This document shows positions 45,520-53,454 of a stretch of DNA of 64,000 nt, one piece after another (within the stretch, counting starts at the first letter, position 1; every line of letters starts with the position of its first letter). A program made the position numbers and the translations under genes. The notes beneath the pieces are model-generated. The model did not search any database and was not told the DNA's origin. It saw only the letters and a list, made by a program, of their open reading frames with translations. Source of the stretch: Kamptonema formosum PCC 6407. GTDB taxonomy: Bacteria; Cyanobacteriota; Cyanobacteriia; Cyanobacteriales; Microcoleaceae. The DNA lies in assembly GCF_000332155.1 (NCBI RefSeq), contig NZ_KB235904.1, positions 44,648-108,647 of the forward strand. Direction: 5' to 3'.

Positions 45520-46482
45520 ATGCGTATTGCTCGTGACATTACAGAATTAGTCGGTCGCACACCCTTGGTGCAACTAAACCGTATCCCGCAAGCTGAAGGC
45601 TGTGTGGCGAGAATTGTCGTGAAATTGGAGAGCATGAACCCTGCATCATCGGTGAAAGACCGGATCGGCGTTAACATGGTGAATGCAGCAGAGCTGGAGG
45701 GGTTAATCTCTCCGGGAAAAACGATTTTGGTGGAACCGACATCGGGTAATACGGGAATTGCACTGGCAATGGTAGCGGCGGCTAAAGGCTATCAGTTGAT
45801 TTTAACTATGCCCGAAACTATGAGTAGCGAACGTAGAGCGATGTTGCGAGCTTACGGGGCGCAATTAGAACTCACGCCAGGGATTGAGGGGATGAGTGGC
45901 TGTATTCGCCGGGCTCAGGAGATTGTGGAGACAACGCCGAATGCCTATATGTTACAGCAGTTTCGGAATCCTGCTAACCCCCAAATTCACCGCCAGACAA
46001 CGGCCTTAGAGATTTGGGAAGATACAGATGGTGAAGTTGATATTTTGGTGGCTGGGGTCGGTACTGGGGGGACGCTGACGGGTGTGGCGGAAGTGATTAA
46101 GGAGCGAAAACCTGAGTTTAAGGCGATCGCAGTCGAACCCGCAAATAGCCAAGTTCTGTCTGGTGGAAGGCCTGGGCCTCACAAAATTCAAGGTATTGGT
46201 GCTGGTTTCATTCCCCCAGTCTTGAATGTGGACTTGATTGATGAGACTGTGATTGTGACGGACGATGAAGCGATCGCTTATAGTCGTCGCTTAGCCAGAG
46301 AAGAAGGACTGCTTTCTGGTATTTCTAGCGGTGCGGCTTTATGCGCCGCCATTTGTGTAGCTAAGCGGCCGGAAAATGAAGGCAAATTAATTGTCATGGT
46401 TCAACCTAGCTTTGGCGAACGCTATTTGAGTACGCCTTTGTTCCAAGAATCAGATCTGAGCATAGCAGCTCTGATCGGCTAA
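45520..46482 (+). CDS. cysK: cysteine synthase (O-acetylserine sulfhydrylase)
   Basis: 320 aa. PLP enzyme making cysteine from O-acetylserine and sulfide. Lys46 in [11 protein letters not shown] is the Schiff-base Lys; [37 protein letters not shown] (phosphate-binding Gly-rich loop) and [11 protein letters not shown] are family motifs. Start ATG of [17 protein letters not shown]. Preceded by the Rrf2 regulator on the same strand; followed by an inverted repeat at 46557-46610 that may end the transcript. Confidence 0.96.
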   Translation: MRIARDITELVGRTPLVQLNRIPQAEGCVARIVVKLESMNPASSVKDRIGVNMVNAAELEGLISPGKTILVEPTSGNTGIALAMVAAAKGYQLILTMPETMSSERRAMLRAYGAQLELTPGIEGMSGCIRRAQEIVETTPNAYMLQQFRNPANPQIHRQTTALEIWEDTDGEVDILVAGVGTGGTLTGVAEVIKERKPEFKAIAVEPANSQVLSGGRPGPHKIQGIGAGFIPPVLNVDLIDETVIVTDDEAIAYSRRLAREEGLLSGISSGAALCAAICVAKRPENEGKLIVMVQPSFGERYLSTPLFQESDLSIAALIG

Positions 46483-46556
46483 GTAGGTTAGGGGCTTTTG
46501 GGCAATTAGCGATCGCAAGATTAAGTGCGATCGCTTTCTATTTCTGTGATAACTTA

Positions 46557-46610
46557 CGTAACACCGCCCAGAAAGGCGTTATCTTTACCACCTTTCCGGG
46601 CGGCGTTACG
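46557..46610. repeat. long inverted repeat after cysK
   Basis: CGTAACACCGCCCAGAAAGG (46557-46576) pairs with CCTTTCCGGGCGGCGTTACG (46591-46610) with a few mismatches over 20 bp. A related copy is in the divergent protease spacer at 13793-13843. Interspersed palindrome; may terminate cysK. Confidence 0.7.
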
Positions 46611-46643
46611 GAATTAATTATATTTTTTTGAGGTAAAGCAAGC

Positions 46644-47321
46644 GTGGGCGCTACTACTAACCACTACAAAACCCTAAATATCAACCCAACAGCAACTCAA
46701 GCTGAAATTAAGCAAGCCTATCGCCGTTTGGTGAAGGTATTACATCCCGATAGCAACAAGGAAACAGCAGGTCACGAGCAAATAATTCGCCTAAATGCAG
46801 CTTATGAAGTGTTAGGCGATCCTCAGCGGCGACATTATTACGATCGAGAACTTTCAGAAAAACCTCAACAGCCAAAGCCAGACATTCGCCATAACTATCG
46901 CAAAAAAGAAACTGGACAGGATGCCGATGAGCAAATAGAACAATGGCTCAAAAAAGTTTATAAACCAGTTAATAGAATGCTTACCCACATTCTTACTCCT
47001 CTAAAGAAGGAAATAGAGAAATTATCAGCAGATCCTTTTGACGACGAACTTTTAGGAGCATTTCAAATTTATTTAGACACCTCTCGCGACTTTCTTAAAA
47101 AGGCTTATAGTCTTTTTCGTTCTCTGCCAAATCCGCCTAATTTAGCAGGAGTTGCTGCTCAGTTTTATTATTGTCTCAATCACGTTTCAGATGGAATCGA
47201 AGATTTAGAAATGTTCGCGCTTAACTATGACGATCGCTACTTGCATACAGGTCAAGAGCTCTTTAAAATAGCGGGTAGATTGCGACGGGAGGCACAAGCT
47301 ACTCTTAAAGAGATTTTGTAA
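46644..47321 (+). CDS. DnaJ-domain protein
   Basis: 225 aa. J domain at residues about 6-70: HYKTLNINPTATQAEIKQAYRRLVKVLHPDSN with the HPD tripeptide, GDPQRRHYYDREL. No Gly/Phe region or zinc-finger; the C-terminal part is alpha-helical (RMLTHILTPLKKEIEKL, LDTSRDFLKKAYSLFRSLPNPPNLAG). It is thus a type III J-protein that would recruit DnaK to an unknown client. The start is GTG at 46644 (GCAAGC-GTG). Co-directional with cysK but separated by an inverted repeat. Confidence 0.88.
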   Translation: MGATTNHYKTLNINPTATQAEIKQAYRRLVKVLHPDSNKETAGHEQIIRLNAAYEVLGDPQRRHYYDRELSEKPQQPKPDIRHNYRKKETGQDADEQIEQWLKKVYKPVNRMLTHILTPLKKEIEKLSADPFDDELLGAFQIYLDTSRDFLKKAYSLFRSLPNPPNLAGVAAQFYYCLNHVSDGIEDLEMFALNYDDRYLHTGQELFKIAGRLRREAQATLKEIL

Positions 47322-47379
47322 GTAAATCCACCTACTTAAACAGAAGATACCGATGGCTAAAAAGTTAGCTGTATAAGCG

Positions 47380-47455
47380 TTCTTCCTTCTCTCCTAGATA
47401 ACTAAATCCTTCTTCCTTCTCTCCTAGATAACTAAATCCTTCTTCCTTCTTCTTA
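47380..47455. repeat. 30-bp tandem direct repeat
   Basis: Two full copies of a 30-bp unit (47380-47409 and 47410-47439, beginning TTCTTCCTTCTCTCC) and a partial third abut the stop of the MscS gene. Confidence 0.85.
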
Positions 47456-48901
47456 TTAAATCCCAAATAAAGTTTGAATTCGCTTACGTATTCTAATAAA
47501 AGGTGTTTGCTCTGAGGAACTTTCATCGAATAATCCCAAAGCTTGCAATGCTTGTTTGCGTTCCGATAATTTTTTAGCAATTTGGTCTGCTAAACTTGGT
47601 TGCTCTACTAAAAGTTTTTGCAAGTCATGACGCTCTACAACAAACAAAATTGAATCTTCCATAGCTCTAACCGTCGCTGAACGAGGAGTTCCTAAAAGCA
47701 AAGATATCTCGCCAAAAAACTCGCCTTCATGAATAGTAGCAATATATTTATCAGCACGTTGAGAAAGCACTTCTACCGTACCGGAAAGAATAATATAAAA
47801 AGAATCACCGGGATCGTTTTCCTGACATATAGTTTGTCCTGCGGGAAACAGTTGTCTATAGCCATATTCAATTAATTGTCGTAGTTCCAAATCTGTACAC
47901 TGCTCAAAGTAAGCTACTCGCCGTAATAAATCTCGTAGATTCCAATGATTTAGCGATTTTGAACCTGGTTTCTTTTGCTCGGAAATAGAGCTATTTTGTG
48001 CGAATGCTATACCATCAGTAATTTCAGTTTCGCTATGGCTATAACGAAATAATTTATTTAAATCTTGCGGATTTCTCAACCACAAATCTTGCTGAGGAAA
48101 TGGGATTTCAATACCTCGGTTACGCAACTCATGTTCTATCAAAAAATTCAAAGCACTTTTAATCTGATCGCTTTCTTGGGGGTGGTCAATCCAAACTAAA
48201 AGTTCAAAGTTTAAAGCACTATCTCCAAACTTTTGGAACCATACTTTGGGAGAGGGATGAGATAAAACATTTGGTTCCATGCGGGCCGCAACTAATAAAA
48301 CTTCTGTGACCAATAATGGATCGGTTCCGTAAGCAACTCCTACGGGAACGCGAATGCGGCATTTAGGATCTTTATAACTCCAGTTAATAATATTATTTTC
48401 AACAAATTTGATGTTGGGTACAATGACAAAAAGACCGTCGATTGTTCTGATGATTGTAGAGCGGATGGAAATATTTTCTACTGTTCCTAATAGGTTATCA
48501 ATTTCAACAAAGTCTCCAACTCTAATCTGATGTTCAAAAAGTAGTGTGATTCCACTGATAAAATTGCTGGCTAGATTCTGCAATCCGAAGCCGAAGCCAA
48601 TGCCTACAACTCCAGCTATGACAGTGAGGGATTTGAGGTTAATACCTTCACTTTGTAGAACAATTATTAAACCACAACCGGCTAGTATATAACTACTCAA
48701 GGCGGCGATCGCTTCTCTGCTACCCCGGTCTAATTTCATGCGAACTAGCAGTCCTCGCTTAATCCACTCGCTAAGAACACGAGAAACAATAAGCACTCCT
48801 AAAACTAAAAATAATAATTCGACTATTGAACTCAGTGATAGATGTTTATCTCCTAGATAAAACAACGGAGTTGTAAAGATTTTTTCGAGATTTTTAACCA
48901 T
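47456..48901 (-). CDS. MscS-like mechanosensitive channel with cyclic-nucleotide-binding domain
   Basis: 481 aa. Three N-terminal membrane helices, with the pore-lining TM3 and MscS beta domain (GVVGIGFGFGLQNLASNFISGI, VGDFVEIDNLLGTVENISIRSTIIRT) at about residues 90-190, then a mixed C-terminal domain. From about 345 a cNMP domain follows: YFEQCTDLELRQLIEYG, GEFFGEISLLLGTPRSATVRA, where Arg and Ser/Thr phosphate-cassette residues are conserved. Cyclic-nucleotide gating is known for this architecture in cyanobacteria (bCNG group), where mechanical gating may be lost. Start ATG 48901. The cAMP source could be the cyclase at 31.5 kb; that link is speculation. Confidence 0.92.
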   Translation of the reverse strand: MVKNLEKIFTTPLFYLGDKHLSLSSIVELLFLVLGVLIVSRVLSEWIKRGLLVRMKLDRGSREAIAALSSYILAGCGLIIVLQSEGINLKSLTVIAGVVGIGFGFGLQNLASNFISGITLLFEHQIRVGDFVEIDNLLGTVENISIRSTIIRTIDGLFVIVPNIKFVENNIINWSYKDPKCRIRVPVGVAYGTDPLLVTEVLLVAARMEPNVLSHPSPKVWFQKFGDSALNFELLVWIDHPQESDQIKSALNFLIEHELRNRGIEIPFPQQDLWLRNPQDLNKLFRYSHSETEITDGIAFAQNSSISEQKKPGSKSLNHWNLRDLLRRVAYFEQCTDLELRQLIEYGYRQLFPAGQTICQENDPGDSFYIILSGTVEVLSQRADKYIATIHEGEFFGEISLLLGTPRSATVRAMEDSILFVVERHDLQKLLVEQPSLADQIAKKLSERKQALQALGLFDESSSEQTPFIRIRKRIQTLFGI

Positions 48902-48958
48902 TTTCTATGTTCTACTAAAATCCTAATTTATTAATAATTGGTAATCGATAAATTATTC

Positions 48959-49046
48959 AGGACTTACGCACGAAATACCAAAAACTTAGTTTTGAGATTA
49001 CGTCCCTACGATCGCAACAGAATTATGTTATCCGCGTGTAAGTCCT
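48959..49046. mobile_element. MITE-like element, AGGACTTACGCA family
   Basis: AGGACTTACGCAC at 48959-48971 and GCGTGTAAGTCCT at 49034-49046 form near-perfect ends (TGCGTAAGTCCT is the 25.9-kb version). 88 bp; interior differs from the first copy. Upstream of the PTPS gene. Confidence 0.7.
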
Positions 49047-49292
49047 ATTCTTGAAGAAGAAATTTGGCTCCTCACTTCTGATTACTGCGATCGAATTCCC
49101 TGATAATTGTGCCAGAACCGCACCTGCAATCGCTGTGAGCGTCCTTACTACTTTGGAAATACTGCGATCTCCACTCAAGTCATGTACTACAATGCAAGAG
49201 CGATCGCCCTAAATCCCGATTAAGGATGAAACTATCCTTAAAAAGGTGTAAACTTGTTTACAGAACTTAACAATATAATACCCCACTGGTTT

Positions 49293-50177
49293 ATGCAATG
49301 CGTTATAAATAGGCGGGCACAATTTTCAGCGAGTCACCGCTACTGGTTGCCAGAATTGAGTGCAGCCGAAAACAGCGATCGCTTTGGCCCCACAGCACGC
49401 GCACCGGGACATGGGCACAATTACGTCCTATACGTTTCGATGATAGGCGAACTCGATAGCTACGGCATGGTGCTCAACTTGTCAAATGTCAAGCACGTCA
49501 TCAAGCGGGAAGTCACCAATCATCTCGACTTTTCCTATCTCAACCAAGCTTGGCCAGAGTTTGAGCAAACTTTGCCAACCACCGAAAACATTGCTAGGGT
49601 AATTTGGCAGCGCCTCGCACCGCACTTACCTTTGACTCGTATTCAACTGTTTGAACACCCCGAACTTTGGGCAGATTATTTAGGAAACGGAATGGAAGCT
49701 TATCTGACTATCAGCACCCACTTTAGCGCCGCTCATAGACTCGCTCATCCCAAACTTAGCTATGAGGAAAACTGCGAGATTTATGGTAAGTGTGCTCGCC
49801 CTAATGGTCACGGTCACAATTATCACTTAGAAGTAACCGTCAAAGGCGAAATGGACGAACGCACGGGTATGATTGTTGACTTGGGAGCTTTACAAAAGGC
49901 GATTGACGAGTATGTACTCGATCCGTTGGATCACACCTTTTTAAACAAAGATATAGCTTATTTTGCTGAGGTTGTACCGACGGCGGAGAATATTGCGATT
50001 TATATTCGGGAGTTGTTGCGATCGCCCATCCGCGAGTTAGGAGCACAGCTATATAAAATCAAGCTGATTGAGAGCCCGAACAATTCTTGTGAAGTTTACT
50101 GTACTGAGTCAGAGTCAGAGTCAGAGGCGGCTACAATTCAAGAGCGCGAGCCTGTTTTGGCACCCCTGTATAAGTAG
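49293..50177 (+). CDS. double-domain 6-pyruvoyltetrahydropterin synthase/QueD-like protein
   Basis: 294 aa with two PTPS/QueD domains in tandem. Domain 2 (about residues 147-280) carries FSAAHRL, the catalytic Cys in YGKCARPNGHGHNY and the metal HxH. Domain 1 (about 1-130) has FSASHRYW and ARAPGHGHNY with the metal His but FGPTARA, where Thr takes the place of the catalytic Cys. The predicted activity is formation of 6-carboxy- or 6-pyruvoyl-tetrahydropterin from dihydroneopterin triphosphate, in queuosine or biopterin-type synthesis. The ATG at 49293 (MQCVINRRAQFSASH) was preferred. The stop codon overlaps the end of a MITE (AAGTAG). Confidence 0.9.
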   Translation: MQCVINRRAQFSASHRYWLPELSAAENSDRFGPTARAPGHGHNYVLYVSMIGELDSYGMVLNLSNVKHVIKREVTNHLDFSYLNQAWPEFEQTLPTTENIARVIWQRLAPHLPLTRIQLFEHPELWADYLGNGMEAYLTISTHFSAAHRLAHPKLSYEENCEIYGKCARPNGHGHNYHLEVTVKGEMDERTGMIVDLGALQKAIDEYVLDPLDHTFLNKDIAYFAEVVPTAENIAIYIRELLRSPIRELGAQLYKIKLIESPNNSCEVYCTESESESEAATIQEREPVLAPLYK

Positions 50178-50325
50178 TCGGACATAAATAAACGCAACCA
50201 TGTCATTGCGAACGGAACGATAGTGAAGTGAAGCATAAGCGCTACGCGCAGGCTTCGCCAACGCAGGGGTTTGGGATTGCTTCGCTGGGCTCGCAATGAC
50301 ATTATTTATTTTTGTCCAACTACTT
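50172..50325. mobile_element. MITE with AAGTAGTYGGACA terminal inverted repeats
   Basis: AAGTAGTCGGACA (50172-50184) and TGTCCAACTACTT (50313-50325) match at 12 of 13 positions, and the inner sequence GTCATTGCGAACGG / TCGCAATGAC extends the inverted repeat. 154 bp with no ORF. Ends carry TA, as in Tc1/mariner-IS630-type MITEs. The interior holds the TTGCGA/TCGCAA repeat common near IS630 elements. The left end supplies the stop codon of the PTPS gene. Confidence 0.75.
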
Positions 50326-50327
50326 AA

Positions 50328-50515
50328 TTGCTAATTGCTAATTGCTAATTGCTAATTGCTAATTGCTAATTACCCATCTTCCCAATCTTCCCCATCCTCC
50401 CCATCCTCCCCATCTTCCCCCTCTTCCCCATCTTCCTCATCTTCCCTAGCCCCTAGCCCCTAGCCCCTAGCCCCTTCTTCCCCTAGCCCCTAACCGCTAA
50501 AAGCGGTTGCTATAT
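50328..50515. repeat. compound STRR and half TATAGCAACCG element
   Basis: ATTGCTA heptamers (50328-50370), CCCCATCTTC units (50371-50443), CCCCTAG units (50445-50490) and finally TAACCGCTAAAAGCGGTTGCTATA (50491-50514), which equals a reverse-strand end of the element at 5055. Confidence 0.75.
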
Positions 50516-50703
50516 TTTCCCAGTTGTCCTGAAGAGCTATAAGAGCTACGTATTTTGGAGTTAGCACCCACCCATTTTCTTACAATCATTGCGGCAAACC
50601 CTAACAGGATGGGGATGGGGAGCGAAAGCTGTTACCTAAATTAGCGCGATCGCGAGGGTGCGTTGCTGCCAAGTACTACTTTCTCACAAGTGAGTTAAGG
50701 TTT
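50516..50703. other. upstream region of TPR gene
   Basis: 188 bp with one GCGATCGC and a GGTTT tract; no ORF. The TPR gene start at 50704 follows GAGTTAAGG. Confidence 0.4.
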
Positions 50704-52851
50704 ATGCAGTTCAAGAAAGTGGCTCTTTTGACTCTGGCTGCCCTCGCATCCCAGAATTTAACTGGCGAAGGCAGCAGCTTTGCTAACTCTCCAATCTCTA
50801 ATCCCGATACGCCCCAAGGGAACTACAAAGCCGATCGCGCTGGCGATACCGCACCTGTACCAATTCAATCTGTTAGCGCTCCTGAAACCCTGGCCAGCGA
50901 ACAATTTACTGCTGGAAATGGGAGACTAGAAGCTTCGGAGGGATGGCTAATGGCTGCTCAACCTGAGTTTTCTGTAACAGCAAAATCGGTGGCAATGGCG
51001 AATGTAGGCATGGCGACAGTACCAAGTCAGGATGCGATCGCGACGGCGCTTAAAGAAACTTGGCTGGCAAAACTGGTAGAATTAAGTGCCGATCGCAGTC
51101 CCCAAGTCCGCGAGGCGATCGATGCGATCGCTCTCCGCACTAATACCGATCCTCAGTCTGAAGGCGCTTTTAACAATACCGTCACTCTTCTCAATGCTTT
51201 ATTAATTGTTTCCACTCTCTTACCTGGTGTAACAATTGCTTTCTTTTGGCTAGTGCGAAGACTGGTAGTCAGAGAGTTAATTGCCGATGCGAATAAGCGG
51301 CTTAGAGGCATTGGAGTAATGGAATCAGAGTTGAAGACTTCTAGCCAACTTTCTCAAAGATTAAAAGAAGAATTAGAAGCCCAAATGAGTGCGGCTAAAC
51401 AGTCTGTTGAATTTATAGCCAGAGAAGCTGAACTTTCAAGGTCTTCTATTGACCAAATTGAAACCCTAAAATCGCAGTTTTTAATGCACTTGCAGGTTTT
51501 GCTGACAGAAGTTTATCAAACCAAAGCACAAACTATGCAAGAACTGACTCAGATTCCGGCTGCGGCGAGGCAGGAAGCTATCAAATCAGAATCTCAGTTA
51601 GAGGCTAATAATTCCAGATCGAACGTTGTTCCCTTCCAAAAACCCCAAGAAAGTTTAATTGCTGACGATTACGTAAAACAAGGAGAAGCGCTTTATTTAG
51701 AAGGTCGTTATCAGGAAGCCCTGGTAAGTTTTGAGAAGGCAATTTTAATGAATGCCGACATAGATGAAGCTTGGTATAACCGAGGAAACGTATTAGTAAA
51801 AGTGCAGCGATTGGAAGAAGCGATCGCCTGTTACGATCAGGCAATCGGACTCAATCGCGAGTATTACGAAGCCTGGTACAATCGTGGTAACGTTTTAATG
51901 AGATTACAGCGCTACGAAGAAGCTGCTGCGGCCTACGACCAAGCGATCGCCCTCAAACCAGAAGAATACGGCCCTTGGCACAACCGCGCCGCCGCAATGG
52001 GAAGATTGCAGCGTTATCAAGAGGCGATCGCCTCCTACGAAAAAGCCCTGAGTATTAAATCCGACGATCCCGAAGTGTGGCACAGCAGAGCCGCCATGCT
52101 AGGGAAATTGCAGCGCTACGCAGAAGCCGTCGCCTCCTACGATCAAGCCCTAACTATCAGAGCTGACAGGTACGAGACTTGGTACAATCGAGGTAATATG
52201 CTGTGGAGATTGCAGCGCTACAGCGACGCGATCGCCTCCTACGACAAAGCGATCGCCCTCAACGCCGATAAATACGAAGTTTGGTACAATCGCGGTGCAG
52301 TCTTAGGGAAATTGCAGCAATACGAAGAAGCGATCGCCTCATACGATCGCGCGATCGCGCTCCAGCCAAACGATCACGAAATTTGGCACAACCGAGGCGT
52401 AGCTTTCGGGAGACTATCAGAGTACGTAGAAGCGATCGCATCTTACGAACAAGCTATAGCCATTCAGCCTCAATGCTACGAAGCTTGGTTTGGCAAAGGC
52501 GAAACCTTCGCAAAATTGCAGGAATATGAAGAAGCGATCGCAGCTTACGATAGAGCGATCGCCATCAAACCCGAATCCTACGACGCTTGGCGACACAGAG
52601 GTACAGCCTTCTCAGAACTAAAACAGTACGAAGAAGCAATGATTTGCTACGACAAAGCGATCGCCATCAAGCCAGATAACGCCCAAGCTTGGCGCGATCG
52701 AGGAGCCCTACTATCAGAATTAAAACAGGATTCAGAAGCAGTAGCATCCTTGAGCCAAGCCATTTCTATCCAACAAAATTCAGCCAGAAACCCCGATAAT
52801 TCTGTACAACAAAACAGTAGCACTGAATCTCGATCAGCAGTTTCAATGTAA
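50704..52851 (+). CDS. membrane-anchored TPR protein
   Basis: 715 aa. N-terminal signal (KKVALLTLAALASQNLTG), a disordered Ser/Glu segment, then a membrane helix at about residues 160-180 (LLNALLIVSTLLPGVTIAFFWLV). A coiled coil follows (about 210-290). From about residue 315 to 690 there are about eleven consensus TPRs of the type YEEAIASYDxAIALxPDxYEVWYNRGxxLxxLQR, containing many HIP1 octamers in the codons GCGATCGCC. The repeats are almost identical, implying recent expansion. Scaffold for protein-protein interaction; partners unknown. Confidence 0.9.
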   Translation: MQFKKVALLTLAALASQNLTGEGSSFANSPISNPDTPQGNYKADRAGDTAPVPIQSVSAPETLASEQFTAGNGRLEASEGWLMAAQPEFSVTAKSVAMANVGMATVPSQDAIATALKETWLAKLVELSADRSPQVREAIDAIALRTNTDPQSEGAFNNTVTLLNALLIVSTLLPGVTIAFFWLVRRLVVRELIADANKRLRGIGVMESELKTSSQLSQRLKEELEAQMSAAKQSVEFIAREAELSRSSIDQIETLKSQFLMHLQVLLTEVYQTKAQTMQELTQIPAAARQEAIKSESQLEANNSRSNVVPFQKPQESLIADDYVKQGEALYLEGRYQEALVSFEKAILMNADIDEAWYNRGNVLVKVQRLEEAIACYDQAIGLNREYYEAWYNRGNVLMRLQRYEEAAAAYDQAIALKPEEYGPWHNRAAAMGRLQRYQEAIASYEKALSIKSDDPEVWHSRAAMLGKLQRYAEAVASYDQALTIRADRYETWYNRGNMLWRLQRYSDAIASYDKAIALNADKYEVWYNRGAVLGKLQQYEEAIASYDRAIALQPNDHEIWHNRGVAFGRLSEYVEAIASYEQAIAIQPQCYEAWFGKGETFAKLQEYEEAIAAYDRAIAIKPESYDAWRHRGTAFSELKQYEEAMICYDKAIAIKPDNAQAWRDRGALLSELKQDSEAVASLSQAISIQQNSARNPDNSVQQNSSTESRSAVSM

Positions 52852-53227
52852 TTTTTTTGAGGGGCTAGGGGCTAGGGGCTAGGGGCTAGGGGAATAAGGG
52901 AATAAGGGAATAAGGGCAGAGAATCTATGGGGTAGGAAATCATAACGTCCTAACTGCCAAGAAGGTTACTATAACAGTTATCAGTTACAAGATTGCAGGC
53001 TAATTGCTAATTGGTAATTGTTAATTGCTAATTGTTAATTAAATAGCACCTACCAATCCTGCTTAAATATCGCCCTTATTTCTTAGTCCGCGTAGGCGGA
53101 CTTTGTTTGTATAGTAGCGGTTTCAACCGCCAAACAACTACTCACTTACAATCCTCTTTCCTACTTACCTTAGTCTAATTTAGCTTCAGCTTTTACGTAA
53201 TTCTACTTAAAAGTTCCACAGGAAAAT
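52852..53227. repeat. STRR and palindromic repeat region
   Basis: GGGGCTA heptamers (52861-52892), GGGAATAA units, a diverged TATAGCAACC-type end (AAGGTTACTATAA, about 52964-52978), AATTGCTAATTGGTAA tract (53000-53035), and at 53071-53131 the reverse copy of the palindromic element seen at 7815-7874. No gene. Confidence 0.65.
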
Positions 53228-53350
53228 TCAGACGATCTTCATGATAATCTCTTTCCCCAATTCAACCTTACTACCCTTCCCATCTTTGAAAAAAGCAACT
53301 AATTCAGGAACCTTTTCGACACCATTACTTCTAAAGTAGAAATGGAACAA
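53228..53350 (-). pseudogene. possible small ORF or gene remnant
   Basis: A minus-strand frame with no ATG (best start TTG 53350) reads FHFYFRSNGVEKVPELVAFF and ends KGSKVELGKEIIMKIV at a TGA. Composition looks like the C-terminus of a folded protein. No family recognised; upstream is closed by a stop 12 codons before. Confidence 0.25.
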
Positions 53351-53454
53351 ATAATTCCAGAGAATCTTAATTTAAGCTCAAGACATTTTCCCAGATAAAT
53401 CTCTACAGGTGCTTCTACCAAAGGCACAAATAACTAACCTGTGGAGTTCACAAA

